Program-made: the position numbers and the translations under genes
Notes under the pieces: generated by a model
Told to the model about the DNA's origin: nothing
What the model saw: the letters and a program-made list of their open reading frames with translations, nothing else
Databases searched by the model: none
Part shown: positions 24,433-36,555 of the stretch, piece after piece
How the letters are laid out: each line of letters opens with the position of its first letter
Position numbering within the stretch: the first letter of the stretch is position 1
From: Chrysomallon squamiferum
Taxonomy: Eukaryota; Mollusca; Gastropoda; Neomphalida; Peltospiridae
Direction of reading: 5' to 3'
Length of the DNA stretch: 64,000 nt
Assembly: GCA_012295275.1 (NCBI GenBank)
Contig: CM022673.1
Location: forward strand, 13,046,788-13,110,787

Positions 24433-25600
24433 ACATTTTTCTGATTGTGGTTATTTTTTTCATTTTGTATGTTTTAACTATGATGTGTGATTTTAAACAC
24501 TATCAATTTTTTTATTTTATTATTATTATTTTTTTAAATGCTGTGAAAATAAAAATAGAATATAATTTAAATATATACACTTTCTCCCACCTGAGTTCAC
24601 CTGGTAAGTGACAGACAAATCACACCTGTAATTACATTCTTACTCTTCAACAGCAAACTTTATACTTACCTGAAAAACAAAGAAAAAAGCATTTAGTATT
24701 CAAATAACAAGTTTTAACAAATTAATACATTTCAACATATGGAAAATAATGAACTTTTAATACAATGAAAAACATTACACAAACAATGTTATACAGTTAA
24801 ATACAGAGTATTTGTTAAAAAGGTCATGTAATGAAAAAAAAGGATGAGATATTATTTTTCTGTAATAGATGGAAGTATCTATGTAATAAATGATAATTAT
24901 AAATATTCTTTTTTTTTTTAAATTTTTTTTTTAACTACTAAGTTCTGAAAATCATTATAAAACAATGAGTTTTACATAACCATGTCTTTAAAAAAGAATA
25001 TCACTTTCATTGTCTCCCATTTAATATGCTTTAAGAAGTTAATTTTCATTAGCTGTTTTTTTTTTTTTTTTTTTCAGTTTCATCTTCATTTTTCAGTATA
25101 TTTAATTTCAGCAGTATTGCAGGCCATTTGAAGCCTTTTTCCATTTTCATATTTTAAAATACTCTTTTTCTTATTCTTTGCATGCATTTTTATTGTTTTT
25201 TTTTTACTTTAAATGGAGTAATGCTTTTTCTTCTTCATTTTTTTATATATTTTTTTTGAACCCTTCTCAGCTTTTAACTTATTAAGCAGGTTCTCTTTAT
25301 GTGAACTAGTGAGAAAACACGCAGTAAAACTTGCTGTAAAATGACCCAGAGACGTAATCAAGTTTAACGACAAGTTATCAAGCAAATTGAGAAGACTTGA
25401 TGGATGGACGGAATGGACTGGACATGAACGGGGAGAGAAAATACTTAGTGAACAGTATCACAACACTAACAGCTCAACTCAGAGTTTGAATAACGTAATT
25501 ATTTACAGATCACTTTGACAGCTTAATCAGGGCAAGCTTTGAAAAACCCTCACTGCCGTTTTCATACATGGCTGGCTTTTGTCTGTCTGCCTGTGTCCTG
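24433..25600. other. AT-rich non-coding stretch, no gene
   Basis: T runs at about 24910 and 25058-25074 and unique AT-rich DNA. 25290-25560 is somewhat more complex (TAACGTAATTATTTACAG, 25492) without an open frame. Confidence 0.6.
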
Positions 25601-25603
25601 TAG

Positions 25604-25645
<42 letters not shown>

Positions 25646-25860
25646 AACTTTATATTTGTGAGTTTGTGTGTATGTATATATGTCTGTGTGCACATGTATG
25701 TATGTATATATATTTATTTGTGTGTATATATATTTATTTGTGTGTATATATCTGTTTTTGTGTATGTGTAGATATATAAGTATATGTTTATGTGTGCATG
25801 ACAACCGTATGCATATCATAACATTCACAAGTAAGTGCACATGCAAACATATATATATAT
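25604..25860. repeat. (GT)n followed by GTGTGTATATATTTATTT tandem block
   Basis: GT run at 25606-25640, then alternating GT/AT DNA with a tandem ATATATATTTATTTGTGTGT block (two good copies near 25705 and 25725) and a terminal TATATATA. Confidence 0.85.
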
Positions 25861-25984
25861 ACCTGTGAGTAATAATGAGGATAAATGAGTAAATAGAACA
25901 TCGTGAGTCATGTTCAGATTAAAGCTCAGAAAAGCACACTGATTCCCTGGAGAAGCAATCACAGAGTGATGTACAGATATCACT

Positions 25985-26335
25985 GCTCATAATGCAGAAT
26001 AATTTGTTAATAGACTCCATCTTTAATACTCTCATTTCCCCTCGTGCAGCGACTGTTTGAAGTGAGAGGCCTGAAAGCTGATCTTAATTGAATAATCCAT
26101 GCAGACACTGGAGTTAAATGAGCCACAAGGTTTTGGTCAAAGAACAAGTTTGATGGCTGAAGTCCACTTCTGAAAGTATCTTTCACTCGCGGGGAGATAT
26201 ATATCCCATCGCCTATCGAAGTATGCGTGGATTGAGAGATGAAAAGCAGTTTACAACATGGAGAAATGTTTGATAAAAATAGGTGCTGTGTGCTGGAAAA
26301 ATGACACACTCTGCTTGGTTAAACAATTATTAGTG
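25985..26335. promoter_or_regulatory. Candidate conserved non-coding element
   Basis: A balanced island with CTTAATTGAATAATCCATGC (26082) and TCACTCGCGGGGAGATA (26185). It is open for 100 codons on the minus strand (26007-26309), but no motif or splice-site pair supports an exon, and it does not resemble ephrin exon 2. Confidence 0.28.
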
Positions 26336-26342
26336 GTTTCGG

Positions 26343-26495
26343 TGGGTTTTTTTTTTTCGGGAATAAATTGTGGAGAAGGAAATTAGCAAACATCCTAGCA
26401 GCCAGTTTTTTTGAAGATTTTAAAACTCTGAATGTCAACATATGACTAAGATGAGAAAAAAAAAAAAAATATATAAAAAAAAAAAAAAAAAAAAA
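26343..26495. repeat. Poly(T) and poly(A) tracts
   Basis: A T run at about 26347-26357 and A runs at about 26457-26469 and 26475-26497 around a short unique spacer. Confidence 0.75.
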
Positions 26496-26999
26496 AATGT
26501 TCTTTAATGGATGACTAAAGGAAAAGACATAAAATGATGCCATAATTTACAAGCTGACAAAATAATGATGCATGTTATGAGAGATTTTTATTTTCATTTC
26601 GTTTTATTTTTTGTTTGTTTATGGGATGGGAAGAAACATCATGGACTCCACACAAATGAAACCCACTGTTTTACACTTCAGTGACCACGAGTCAATCATT
26701 TGTCTTTTTATCTGTTTTAAACTCTCTCTTCATGTATGTACATATGTATGTATTTATGTCTGCCTCTGTTTTTCCACTTCTCTCACAATAATAGCGAAAT
26801 TCTCAGACATCTGTTAAAATCACTTTTCATTCATTTAAAAAAAAAAACACACACAAATACTTTAACACACTCTCGACCAAATAAAATCTCAAAATCTTCA
26901 ACAATCTTTTCCCACTGTCTTCAGAAATTCATCAAAGTGAATAAATTTAAAAATAAAAAATCATATTTAATAAAACAACAAAACCCAGACAAAACCCGA

Positions 27000-27310
27000 A
27001 TCCTCGACACACTGACTGATGATGCCGTCAACGTTGTTGTGACTTGCACACAACATCAAACCTGACACCTCCACATCACCTCTGTTTACTCATATTTCAC
27101 CAATCCGACACTGCTCTATTCATAAGGAGAGGAGAAAAGGCCACAACTGGCCATCCTGTGATCAAATAGCGCGCTGTTTTCTCTGGCGAGGATTATGTCT
27201 CCTCTCTGTTTGATCTGACTTCTCTTTGTCAACCGCAGCAGACAGCAAGACATGTTTTGGAAAACTTGTTGCTTCACAGGAAGAGGATGCAGAAGATGGT
27301 GTGTGCATTC
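27000..27310. other. Higher-complexity island (candidate regulatory element)
   Basis: Balanced, with AATAGCGCGCTG (27165) and several CTCCTCTC pyrimidine steps. The last codons of a plus-strand frame (26736-27065) enter its left edge; that frame is low complexity and unsupported. Confidence 0.25.
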
Positions 27311-27366
27311 ATAAACAGTAATAGATGTCAGAGAGGTTGCAAGGATGTGTGGTCAGGTGGTTGGTT

Positions 27367-27447
27367 GAATGGATGGATGGATGGATGGAATACTGGATGA
27401 TGAATGCATATATAACTGGATGGATGGATGGATGGATGGTTGGATGA
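27367..27447. repeat. (GGAT)n microsatellite, two blocks
   Basis: GGATGGATGGATGGA blocks at 27370-27389 and 27417-27440 joined by unique sequence. Confidence 0.88.
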
Positions 27448-27449
27448 AA

Positions 27450-28015
27450 ATTAGGAATGAAAGAATGATGGAAGGATTGATAAGTGAATGAATCAAGGAG
27501 AGATGAATGAAAGAATGAATTAATAATTGCATGAAAATACCTCGGCATACTTTAATATTAACTAATAAAATGCATTACTATTACTAATTAATTGCAAGGC
27601 ATCTTTGAACCACAATTTGAAACAGACAACCAAACACATACCCCAGCATTTGATATATCAATCAGGTGTACTCAATTACGGGAAGTTTAAAAAAAAAAAA
27701 AATCGTAGAACCTACAAGGATTGATCCTTCAGTCATCTGTTTCCCTAACAAGTGTTAGTGCACTGAGTTACTGCTTAATCTGTATTGATAAAGCAATAAA
27801 GGCATTCAGCTGTTCAGTTCATTTCCAAGTTATTAAGTTTAAACCTCCACTTTCAAAGTTTAACATCAATTTACAGAATAAAATTTGTTTATCTTTAAGC
27901 AGTTTTTCAGTTTTATTATAGATAAATGTCAGTTTAGGTTTTTAACTTCTGATTGATGTTTTACAGGTTGTTACATATGGAAAATAGATTTGTATTATTA
28001 CAGTTTAGTGTGAGG
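27450..28015. other. Unique non-coding stretch, nothing assigned
   Basis: AT-rich, with one A run (27689-27701). A 66-codon plus-strand frame at 27721-27921 lacks motifs. Confidence 0.5.
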
Positions 28016-28016
28016 G

Positions 28017-28020
<4 letters not shown>

Positions 28021-28072
<52 letters not shown>
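28021..28072. repeat. (GA)26 microsatellite
   Basis: Uninterrupted 52-bp GA run, followed by an A run. A perfect polypurine tract of this length can adopt triplex structure. Confidence 0.95.
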
Positions 28073-28076
<4 letters not shown>

Positions 28077-28329
28077 AATGTGAGAGATAGTGATAGTAAT
28101 AGATTGACAGAAAGCAACAACAAAAACGGAACTGATAAAAATAAATTTATATTAGACTATTGAAATATATTTTACTTCAAAATCTAAATTAAAATTAACC
28201 AAATTTTATTTCTGTACATGAAGTAATTAGCTTTTTATATTTTGTTAGCAAACCTATCTGCAACCCTGTATACACATTTAAAATAAATATATTCAACTCA
28301 TTTCTCCAGATGTTTTTAATTCACCCGTT

Positions 28330-28860
28330 TACAAAAGAGCCCGATGTGTTAAGAAGAATTGAAATCTTTCCACAGACCCGAAGTAACGACAGACACAAGC
28401 CGAAGATTCTGATTTAATCAGAATGTCAGCCGATTGAAAAAAATGAAATGCACAAGGAAAATGATGAAGGGCAATAAATAAAATCATAACCTTCATATCT
28501 GCTTCTTGATTCGACAATAAAGTTGCATCTGGAAAGGCAAATCGCGGCTTCATAAAAAGCCGGTCGTCGCAGACAGGCACAGTAAAAAAGCAGTACAATG
28601 CATAAAAATTAACACTTTACGAGTGAGAGGAGCCTATCAGAGCAAACAAATGGCCACAGTAAAAGTTTATAACAGTCAGAATTGTTATTATGCTGGTGTG
28701 TGCCTGCACAGTTAAAACCTCTTGGTATATTAGGCCAGGCTGAAGGAATATACATGCAGTAAAAGCCTTTGTAATATATTGCTGTGTGGCGCCTCAACTG
28801 ATAAAGATTTATGGTGCACGGGACAGAGGCATTTAACTGCTGAAGTATTCAGTATATGAG
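28330..28860. promoter_or_regulatory. Candidate conserved non-coding element
   Basis: A long balanced island with CpG-containing patches (AATCGCGGCTTC, GCCGGTCGTCGCAG). Overlapping minus-strand frames (28329-28598, 28609-28797) are not supported as exons. Regulatory function is inference. Confidence 0.27.
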
Positions 28861-29164
28861 TAGGCTGAAATAAGTTTAAATGTTTTGCTACAGTTTTGTT
28901 ATTGTTGATCACACATGGTGAAGAGTCTTGCTGTGTTAGTTCTGATCATAATGTTTTAAAACATTACTGTCTGTATTAAGAAATCTTACCATAAATCCTT
29001 TTTTTAATGTTAACACTGTCTATTAATATTTTAAAAATATTGTACTGCTAAAAAATTACACCACTTTTCTACTCTAAAGAATTTTATCATCCTGTTTTTT
29101 TTAAAATGATATCTTTATCACTGACAGTCAAACATTTTAGCTTTATTTAAACAAGACCATTATA

Positions 29165-29600
29165 AGACAATGATCGTTTTTGAAACCTTCAGCTCTGATG
29201 ACACAACCTCTGTGAATTTTTGAAGTAGCGAACCATCCTGGTTGCAGTGAGGCTCGTTTCTGTGGAGGTCATTCTCTAATGGCTGTTGTTGTAGCCGGGA
29301 CTCCCAGTCACAACATAATGAAGTGAACTGCAGATGGCCCACAAAAGCCGAATCTAAATTTCAAGCCATCTGTTTGCCTTGCGGGATGCTGCACATTCTT
29401 TAATTAGCATTTTGTGCTATGTCATTAAAAGAAATTAAACACATAGCATGCAAACACAGCGACCAATGTTATTTCCGGCCAGATCAGCCAGCCTTCCGAA
29501 CAAAATGACTCTCGAATCGCGTCGGTGACAAATTCATCACCGTGGTAACAAAAACGACGCAAATCAAACAATTTAGTTCAACACGGCTCAACTTGAAATG
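29165..29600. promoter_or_regulatory. Candidate conserved non-coding element
   Basis: The clearest high-complexity island in the presumed intron. It contains TTCTTTAATTAGCATTTTG (homeodomain core, 29397), TTATTTCCGGCCAG (ETS-like, 29469), TCGCGTCGGTGAC and CACCGTGGTAACAA (29539). CpGs are retained although the flanks are CpG-poor. A 60-codon minus-strand frame at 29160-29342 has no family resemblance. Confidence 0.33.
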
Positions 29601-29641
29601 GATGCCATGAAAGTAATTTATTACTTAATGAAAATTTAATG

Positions 29642-29673
<32 letters not shown>

Positions 29674-31135
29674 AACATGCAAAAAAAAAAACATGTTAAA
29701 TAACTGATGACAAGCTTGGCTGTGTTTTCTCTTTCTTTTTTTTTCTTTTTTTCTTTTTTAGAATAATGAGAAAATAATAGCTGTAGCAGGTTCAGAATTT
29801 TAGTTCTTTTAAATTTTCAAACAATTATTTAACACCCAGAGTCAGACACCTACATACATAAAAATGATAAAACTTTTATTTTCTTGATATCACAAAAATA
29901 TTTTTTTTAATAAATGAGTAAGGGGAAAAAAAAATCTATTTCCTACATCACTCTATTACTTTTTAATCTCTTTCTTAACTGTCTCTTTCATTCATTCTCT
30001 CTCTGCTGTTAATTTTTTTTCCTTTATTATTATTAAAGATTCCTCTCCAAGAAAAAGTAATTCTTACAGAAGTAAATATTGTCTCTTAGCATGTGCTGAC
30101 CAGGAAAGCACTCTTCTCCTCACTTCATGAATGAATAACTGTTTAACTAACATTAACAATGATATAAAACACAGGTATCTGGGAATTTGATCCCACAGCA
30201 GACGTGCTTGAACCCACAGGGATTTAACATGTATAAAATAGCTTTGCAACACCATGTGTCTTATACAGAGAGTTTCTGTGTATTTTGTTTGCCGAGATTT
30301 CACACAAATTATTGTGGCCATGTTTTGTCCGGCAGCCACTGATGGTATAAACCAAAGTGTTTACCAAGATTACCACAGCAACCTTGAAATACCGTAGCCA
30401 TGACTACTCAAATTTGCAAGATTATTAGATCTCAGGAAGTTTGCTCTTCATTCTTGTTGTTGTTCCTCCATTTAGGTGGGGGTTTTTTTGTACTTTTCAT
30501 ACAAAGAATATTGGTTTTAAATAGTTTATATAAATTCATCAGTTTCAAATGCTTTTTGCTAACTGGTCTGAAATGATTTTTGCAAAAAAAAATTTTTTTT
30601 TTAATGGTCTCTTTAAAATATGTAAAATTTATTAAATTTCATTTTCACAACAGTATGATGGAAAAAAACATTGTGAATATCTTTCTAAAATAAAACAAGT
30701 GAAATGAAAGGTGCTTAAAGATTGAAAATAAAAACGATCAGGAAAATGAACTGGGTGTTCATTCTGTTTTAGTCATCCTGTCGGTGAACATCAATAAACA
30801 CCTGTCAAATCTGAAAGCCTGGACAAATTATCATATTACTTCACAATCAAATATTTGTCAACTTTTTTTTATTTTACTTTAATTTTCAAAATTTTATCTT
30901 TATTCTTTTCTTTTTTTATTATTATTATTATAGAAACTAATAAATTAAATATCATGAATAAATACTAATGAAAAATATTTTAATATTGCTTTCAGTTTTT
31001 CTTTCTTTCTCTTTAATATTATTTCTGTCCAATGAATAATTTCTGGATACCATTTCTAAATACCAACCATCTGTTACATTAAAAGTAATTACAGCTTTTA
31101 AAAAAAAAAAAATTAAATAGAGACATTTTAAAACT
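29601..31135. other. Non-coding stretch, no gene
   Basis: Contains a T run at 29643-29669, pyrimidine-rich DNA (29920-30030), a moderately complex block (30060-30400) with an unsupported 91-codon minus-strand frame, and AT-rich DNA to 31135. Confidence 0.55.
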
Positions 31136-31139
31136 GATC

Positions 31140-31762
31140 TGCCCCAGGTCAATATTAATTGTATATTAATATGTAATAAAAGTTGAGAGATAACTACATT
31201 AATGCAATACAAATGATACTGTATTAAATTATATCTACCTACTCTTTATATAACTAACCATATACAGGTCTGTATGCCCCAGGACACTATAGTATATATT
31301 TATATGTAACAAACACTGACTGACAAGTTAACTACCAAACAAAATATAGTATACTGAATTATATTTGTCCATGCATTCATCCATCCATCCAGTCATTCAT
31401 ATGTCTGTTTGTCCTTCTGTCCATATCTGACAGTAGATATATTTGTTAATATATATGTATAACAAAAACTGACTGATAACTGTTTTAATACACTAAATTA
31501 TATCTGGCTATTACTGGTAGTGTGTATAATGTTTACATGTAATTAACTGTGATAGACAACTATGGTAAATTTTACACAAAAGAATACTTTAGCAAATTAT
31601 TTCTGTCATCCATCCACCAAACCATCCAATCATCCATCCATCCATCCATCCATCTATCCATCTACTCCTGGTCACTGTTGTGTTGTTGTATGTGCATGTA
31701 ATAAACGGTGATAGACAACTGTGGTGAGTGTAATACAAAAGACAGTACACTATGTTACATCA
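31140..31762. repeat. Heavily decayed minisatellite, unit about 80-160 bp, 5 copies
   Basis: Blocks of the type ATGTAA(C/T)AAA(C/A)ACTGACTGA(C/T)AACT, then AATAC(A/T)...AAATTATATCTG, recur near 31150, 31299, 31451, 31528 and 31698. Three are followed by CATCCATCC runs (31376, 31608, 31633). The repeat layout is clear but identity is low. Confidence 0.65.
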
Positions 31763-32375
31763 ATCACAGAGATATCACAACCAAGGGTCACCAGAGCCTT
31801 GTAAATAAAAACTGCCCCAGGGTAAAAAACATTGTGTGTGTTGTACCAGGTAAAGGTGGGGTGAATGGTGTAAGGTGTAATTAGGTGGGAGGGTGGCTCT
31901 CTTTCTAGTACATGTTATCTTATCTCCATGTCACACACCGCCTGGTTGCCAGTGGTGACAGCAGCTCAACATTCTCAAGAAAATTGCTTTTATGGAGGAA
32001 AATATTTAAGTAATCAGCTGGAATTTCTTGGGGTTTTGGGGCTTTTTTTTTTCCGTGTTTTTTTTTTTTCCATGTGTTTCAGAAATTGATGTATCTTGTT
32101 GTTTTTGTTTTTATATCTGGATAAAAAATATTGTTTTGTTGTTTCTTGTGGAATCTATTCAGATCTGTACAAATGAATTTAGCAGTTAGATAAGTCTGGA
32201 ACCAATGGATCATGGATTTTGGTTTGAAAATGTGTCTAGTAGTTACTAATAAGAGATTTTGCATGGATATATATTTGTCAATTGACAGACGGTTTGATAG
32301 ACAACTGAATGGATGTACAGACTGATAAAGACATTTCACCATCTTCTGATAGATAACTAGAAATGATTAAACAGG
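31763..32375. other. Unique non-coding stretch, nothing assigned
   Basis: 31780-31980 is balanced (GGTAAAGGTGGGGTGAATGG); the rest is T-rich. A minus-strand 87-codon frame at 32079-32342 lacks motifs. Confidence 0.45.
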
Positions 32376-32379
32376 TTTG

Positions 32380-32765
32380 TTTTAAACAGAATGATTTACT
32401 GTATCACAGTTGCGGTAATTTGAATTTAATAATCTGCGAATAACCACGCACTGATTCTCATAAATCTCATTTCTAATTTTGTTTTTTCGAACTTTTGTAC
32501 TGACAGTTTGCTGAATATTAATTTGTGCTGAAAAAAATAAAAGTATCAATTTGGAAACGAGAAATATCATGTTGGGGACATTGTTACTTATTAAACAGTG
32601 GCAAATCTGCAAAGATTCACACAGCGATGACACGGGGATGTCGCAGGAAATGAACTGCCATAAATCCGTGTCACATAATTACTGCACTTGCGAGGAAAAC
32701 GAGAAATATCGCCACACTTCTTCCTCAATTAGAAATTCCCAGGAAATGATCTCATAAATTTTGCT
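32380..32765. promoter_or_regulatory. Candidate conserved non-coding element
   Basis: Balanced island, open on both strands in places, with AATAACCACGCACTG (32441), GATGACACGGGGATGTCG (32625) and two copies of AACGAGAAATATC (32556, 32699). No splice-flanked coding frame was found. Confidence 0.27.
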
Positions 32766-32981
32766 AATTATTTTTCAAGAAGTTCAAAACTAGATGAAAG
32801 CTCTTTGATGAAGGAGGAAACAAAAGATATGAGTCATGCCTGTAGGGGGAGCTGGGGTCCATCTCATTTCTACCTCCCTCCCAGGAGAGTGCATCCCACT
32901 TGAGGCAGACAAACGAGGCATCTTGCAGGACTTAATGGACAGTGTGAAGGGAATCTTGATGAAAAACTTTCGACTTCAAAT

Positions 32982-33415
32982 GACTTTGTCTTCAGAACTT
33001 TCATAGGAAATACATTCTCAAAGAGGGCATGAAGCATGAAGAAAAAAAAAAAAAAAAAAAAAAAGATATTAAAAAAGATATTTTAAAAACCCAGAAGGAA
33101 CTTTGGTTTGAGGGGAAATTTCTTCTTTTTTTTTTTCTTTATTAAAGATAATAAAAAAAAATAAAAATTAAAAAAGTGACGGTAATTTTGTCTTCAAAAC
33201 TTTGATGGAAAGTATTTCATCAAAGAGTGCATCCACCATGAAGAAAAAGAGGGAGAAAAAAAAAAAGATGCTGGAAGATTGTTTTTTTTTTTTTTTTTTT
33301 AAATTAAAAAATGTGGCTTCAAGATTATAAAAAAAGAAAATCTGGTTATAATTTGTCTTTGATAGGAGATATTTTCTCAACAAGGGCATCATGCATGAAG
33401 AAGAAAAAAAAAAAA
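32982..33415. repeat. Three-copy decayed tandem repeat, unit about 160-195 bp
   Basis: TTTGTCTTCA(A/G)AACTTTGAT, then a (T/C)ATTCTCA(A)AGAGGGCAT, then ATGAAGAAAAA recur at 32984, 33187 and 33352. Each copy ends in a long purine/A-rich run. The A-rich tails differ greatly in length between copies. Confidence 0.75.
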
Positions 33416-33419
33416 AAAG

Positions 33420-34300
33420 ACGATTAGCTTGAAGGGAAAATAAATGTAAAAAGGAAAACAAAACCAACAAAATATTCATCATCATTCAAAAATAGAAAAA
33501 CAAAATAAAAAAATAATAATAATATGGCAACACTGATGGAAACTTCCAGTCTCTAAATCTTTGTACAGAGAAGAAAGAAAAAAAAAAAAATTATGGTATC
33601 ATTTTCATTAATTTTGTATTGTGTAAAAAAAAAAATTTGGGGGAAACTATCAAAAAAAATTCATCAATAGATTATGTCAAAATGATGAAGGAAATTCTGA
33701 CTGAGATGTGAAGAGCTTCAAGTAGTTCAAATTGCCCTCTGGCTTCAGATGGTTCAAACCTCCCTCCAGCTTCAGGACATAGCCTGTGACAGCAGTGTGA
33801 CTTAGAGCAGAGAATTTCAAACAGTCACCTCACAAAATGAAGCCAACTCAAAGTGCTGCAAGCTGAAGGCATTTTTGCTTTCATGTTTTATTTTGCTGAT
33901 GTCCTAATTCCACTTGCAAGCAAGACCAAGATGACAATGAAAAGACATCGTTTCACTTTTTACTTGATAATCGACATGCTTTTGTTAAGTACCAACACCA
34001 GTAGAAATCCCATGAATAAAATGGAGGAAAAATTCCCAGAATCAAATGGTGGTGGGGAATAGGAGATATAAAGATATTCCAAATCCTAACAAACTGAAGA
34101 TTTTCAAATGTCCTTAAGAATTGTACTTGGAACATGACATAATTTGATTTCTACTGCAAATGGATTTTTTTGAGGAAAAGATTTTTTTTTTTTTTTTTGT
34201 CCAGTGACTCAACAAGAAACAGCTGCTAATGAAACAGTGATGAAATTCTTTGAATGTAATCAGTCTGTTTTATCAACCTCTTTTTTAATCTTTTTTTGTC
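33420..34300. other. Non-coding stretch, no gene
   Basis: AT-rich with A runs, then a moderately complex section (33660-34140) containing a short internal repeat of the form GGCTTCAG(A/G) (33740, 33769). The plus-strand frame 33853-34062 is unsupported. Confidence 0.5.
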
Positions 34301-34304
34301 CGTA

Positions 34305-34308
<4 letters not shown>

Positions 34309-34346
<38 letters not shown>
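34309..34346. repeat. (TG)n microsatellite
   Basis: Uninterrupted run of about 19 TG units. Confidence 0.95.
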
Positions 34347-34347
<1 letters not shown>

Positions 34348-34439
34348 AGAACTGTCATGGACTTTATTCTATGAGGCTGTTGAGACAAAAAAAAAAAAGA
34401 TGAAGTGTTTGAATCTTTTATCCAAAATGTCTCGTCTGA

Positions 34440-34660
34440 AAATGGAAATGTTACCACTTAATTCCGTCTTATTCATCAAGTGACAAGAACGGATGAGATG
34501 ACCAGCTCACTGTGAGCTGTGCTAGAATCTTAATACACACACATCTGTGAAATACTGCAGATTATCAATGGTCAGTGATATTATAAATCTCCGCATGTTA
34601 CCACCGAGAATAAATCTAAAATAATTTGACCTCGAGTTCAAAGATAATTACATTTAGTCC
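34440..34660. other. Higher-complexity island (candidate regulatory element)
   Basis: Contains AGCTCACTGTGAGCTG, a near-perfect 16-bp palindrome (34504-34519), and GACCTCGAGTTC. No open frame. Confidence 0.27.
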
Positions 34661-35080
34661 TAAACTTTTCTTTTTTTTGGTATAATTTGTAAAATATCTG
34701 TGTTAGTGTATTAAAATGCAGTTCATTATTTTGTTATAAAAAGAATAAATTTAATTATTATTTTTCAGTAATAAAAAGGTTTCATATACTATGTAATTAA
34801 TAAATTTAAAAAAAAAAAAAAAAAATAATTAGCAAATTTTTTCTTTTCAAGAAACATTTCTTAAATAAACAAATAAAACTTAAAACATCTTTTAGTGTAT
34901 GCTTGTATTATAATGTTTCTAATTGAATTAAAGTAATATGTAGTTTTTTCCTACTGTATTGAAACAAAATATTCAAATCTATCGTGTTTACATGGATGTG
35001 GTGGGAGGAACCCAGTACCTCAATGACTGAAATAATAATTTATCTTTCCACCATCTTTACATGACACTGAATACAACACA
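34661..35080. other. AT-rich non-coding stretch, no gene
   Basis: Unique AT-rich DNA with an A run at 34808-34825. Confidence 0.6.
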
Positions 35081-35084
35081 AACA

Positions 35085-35412
35085 ATAAACACGCATTTCC
35101 CACAACACATTAACATAAGAACAGCAAAAACAACACAAACATATTTCTCCAGAACATGTGTGCATGAAAATAATCACAACAAAAGTAAGAATAAAACATT
35201 TTCCCTGAGCATTTGAGCATAAAAATAAACATAATCAAAATAGCAGTAACAATAAGATATTTCCCAAGCATTTGTATATGAAAATAAACATAATCAAAAC
35301 AACAATAAGAATTTTGTTAAGCACGTGTATATGAATATAAACAAGAAAAAAAAAAAAAAAAAAAAAATGAAAGATACATTTTTTTCCCAGCACATTGACA
35401 TGATGTGAACAC
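35085..35412. repeat. Decayed minisatellite, unit about 50-65 bp, 6 copies
   Basis: Blocks ATTTCCCAAGCATTTGTATATG then AAAATAAACATAATCA recur near 35092, 35141, 35198, 35261, 35312 and 35380. An A run (35346-35367) interrupts the last interval. Confidence 0.8.
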
Positions 35413-35439
35413 AAGTAAACTAATCAGATACATTCTCAC

Positions 35440-35705
35440 ACTGTTAACCCTTTCAACTTTACGAGACACACGCCATGTTGGTCGGTCGACTCCAGACTCC
35501 CAATATTAGCATGATCCCAACGACCAGTTTGGAGAGCTGGCCCACGAAATCCCCTCATTTCAATTCAGCAGGCAGACTTGACCTGCAGTTGGCCTTGCCT
35601 GCCCTCCATGATGAAACTCTTCAAAGTCAACTCACAGCTGTCTGAATAAAATCACCATAAACACAGTGACAAACTTCACACGGACGTTGTGTCACAGGCT
35701 CCGCT
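35440..35705. other. Higher-complexity island (candidate regulatory element)
   Basis: GC-richer block with ACGCCATGTTGGTCGGTCGAC (35470) and a dense run of CTGCCCTCC/CAGTTGG steps. No open frame. Confidence 0.28.
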
Positions 35706-35710
35706 GTTTG

Positions 35711-35975
35711 GAAATCATCAAACAGTGGCTTGAGACCCCAGTTTCAGAAAGCGACTTCATTGGTTTGCGGGGGAAATTTAGAGCGAAAATTGTGTTGGCT
35801 TTTTGAAATTATCAAAGGGTGGCTTGAGACCTATCAAATATAACTTCATTGGCTGCAGAAACCTCAAAGCCAGGTTGTGATGACTTTTTAAAATGATCAA
35901 AAGATGACTTTGAGACCTCATTCAAAATTGACTTTGCAGCTGGGCAGAAACTTTAAAGTGAGACTCTGAGACCCA
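35711..35975. repeat. Three-copy decayed tandem repeat, unit about 90 bp
   Basis: GAAAT(C/T)ATCAAA(C/G)(A/G)GTGGCTTGAGACC starts copies at 35711, 35805 and 35890. Each continues with a (G/T)ACTTCATTGG(C/T)TG block and a GAAA(C/T)(C/T)T(A/C)AA(A/G)GC(C/G)A block. Confidence 0.8.
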
Positions 35976-35999
35976 ATATATGACTCCATTTCTTACAGA

Positions 36000-36550
36000 C
36001 AATTTAAACTGAAAATTGTTTATGTTACATAAAAACAAATGAACTATTTCCCAGTCTAGCAATGCTCCATGACAGTTTACATCAAATAATGATTTCATTC
36101 CTGTTTGTGGTAAAGCACAGGAGGTTTGTTTTTATTAAAAGATGTTGTTTTTTGTTTTCAAGGGAGAAAATGTTATAATAAAAAGATCTATAAACTTTAA
36201 CTGGGGTTTCTGAACAAATGAAGCTAACTACAGTCAAGAAAGTTATTGTGTTAACAACATGTTTATATGTGAAGACTAAACCAGTTGATAAGATAGGACA
36301 AAACAAAGAAAGAAAAAAAAAATGTATTCAGCCATAAGCACCTGCCAAGCAACAGGGTATCACTTAGAATTTTTAAGATTTTTTTGTTTAAAAACACAAT
36401 TTGCTTATATAAGTATATACACTTTACACTTCATGTCATACGTTGACTGATGGACATGGCTGGAGGTGGTTCTAGACACAGCAAACAAAATACCAGTGAA
36501 AACAACACATCTGTACACATGAAGGCTATGGCCTACAAGATACCATCTGG
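36000..36550. other. Unique non-coding stretch, nothing assigned
   Basis: AT-rich unique DNA. A 74-codon minus-strand frame (36082-36306) has no motifs. Confidence 0.5.
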
Positions 36551-36555
36551 AGTCT

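Noticed and set aside
26007-26309. 100-codon minus-strand frame as a coding exon
   Set aside because: No family motif, no convincing flanking splice sites, and reading direction alone is not evidence.
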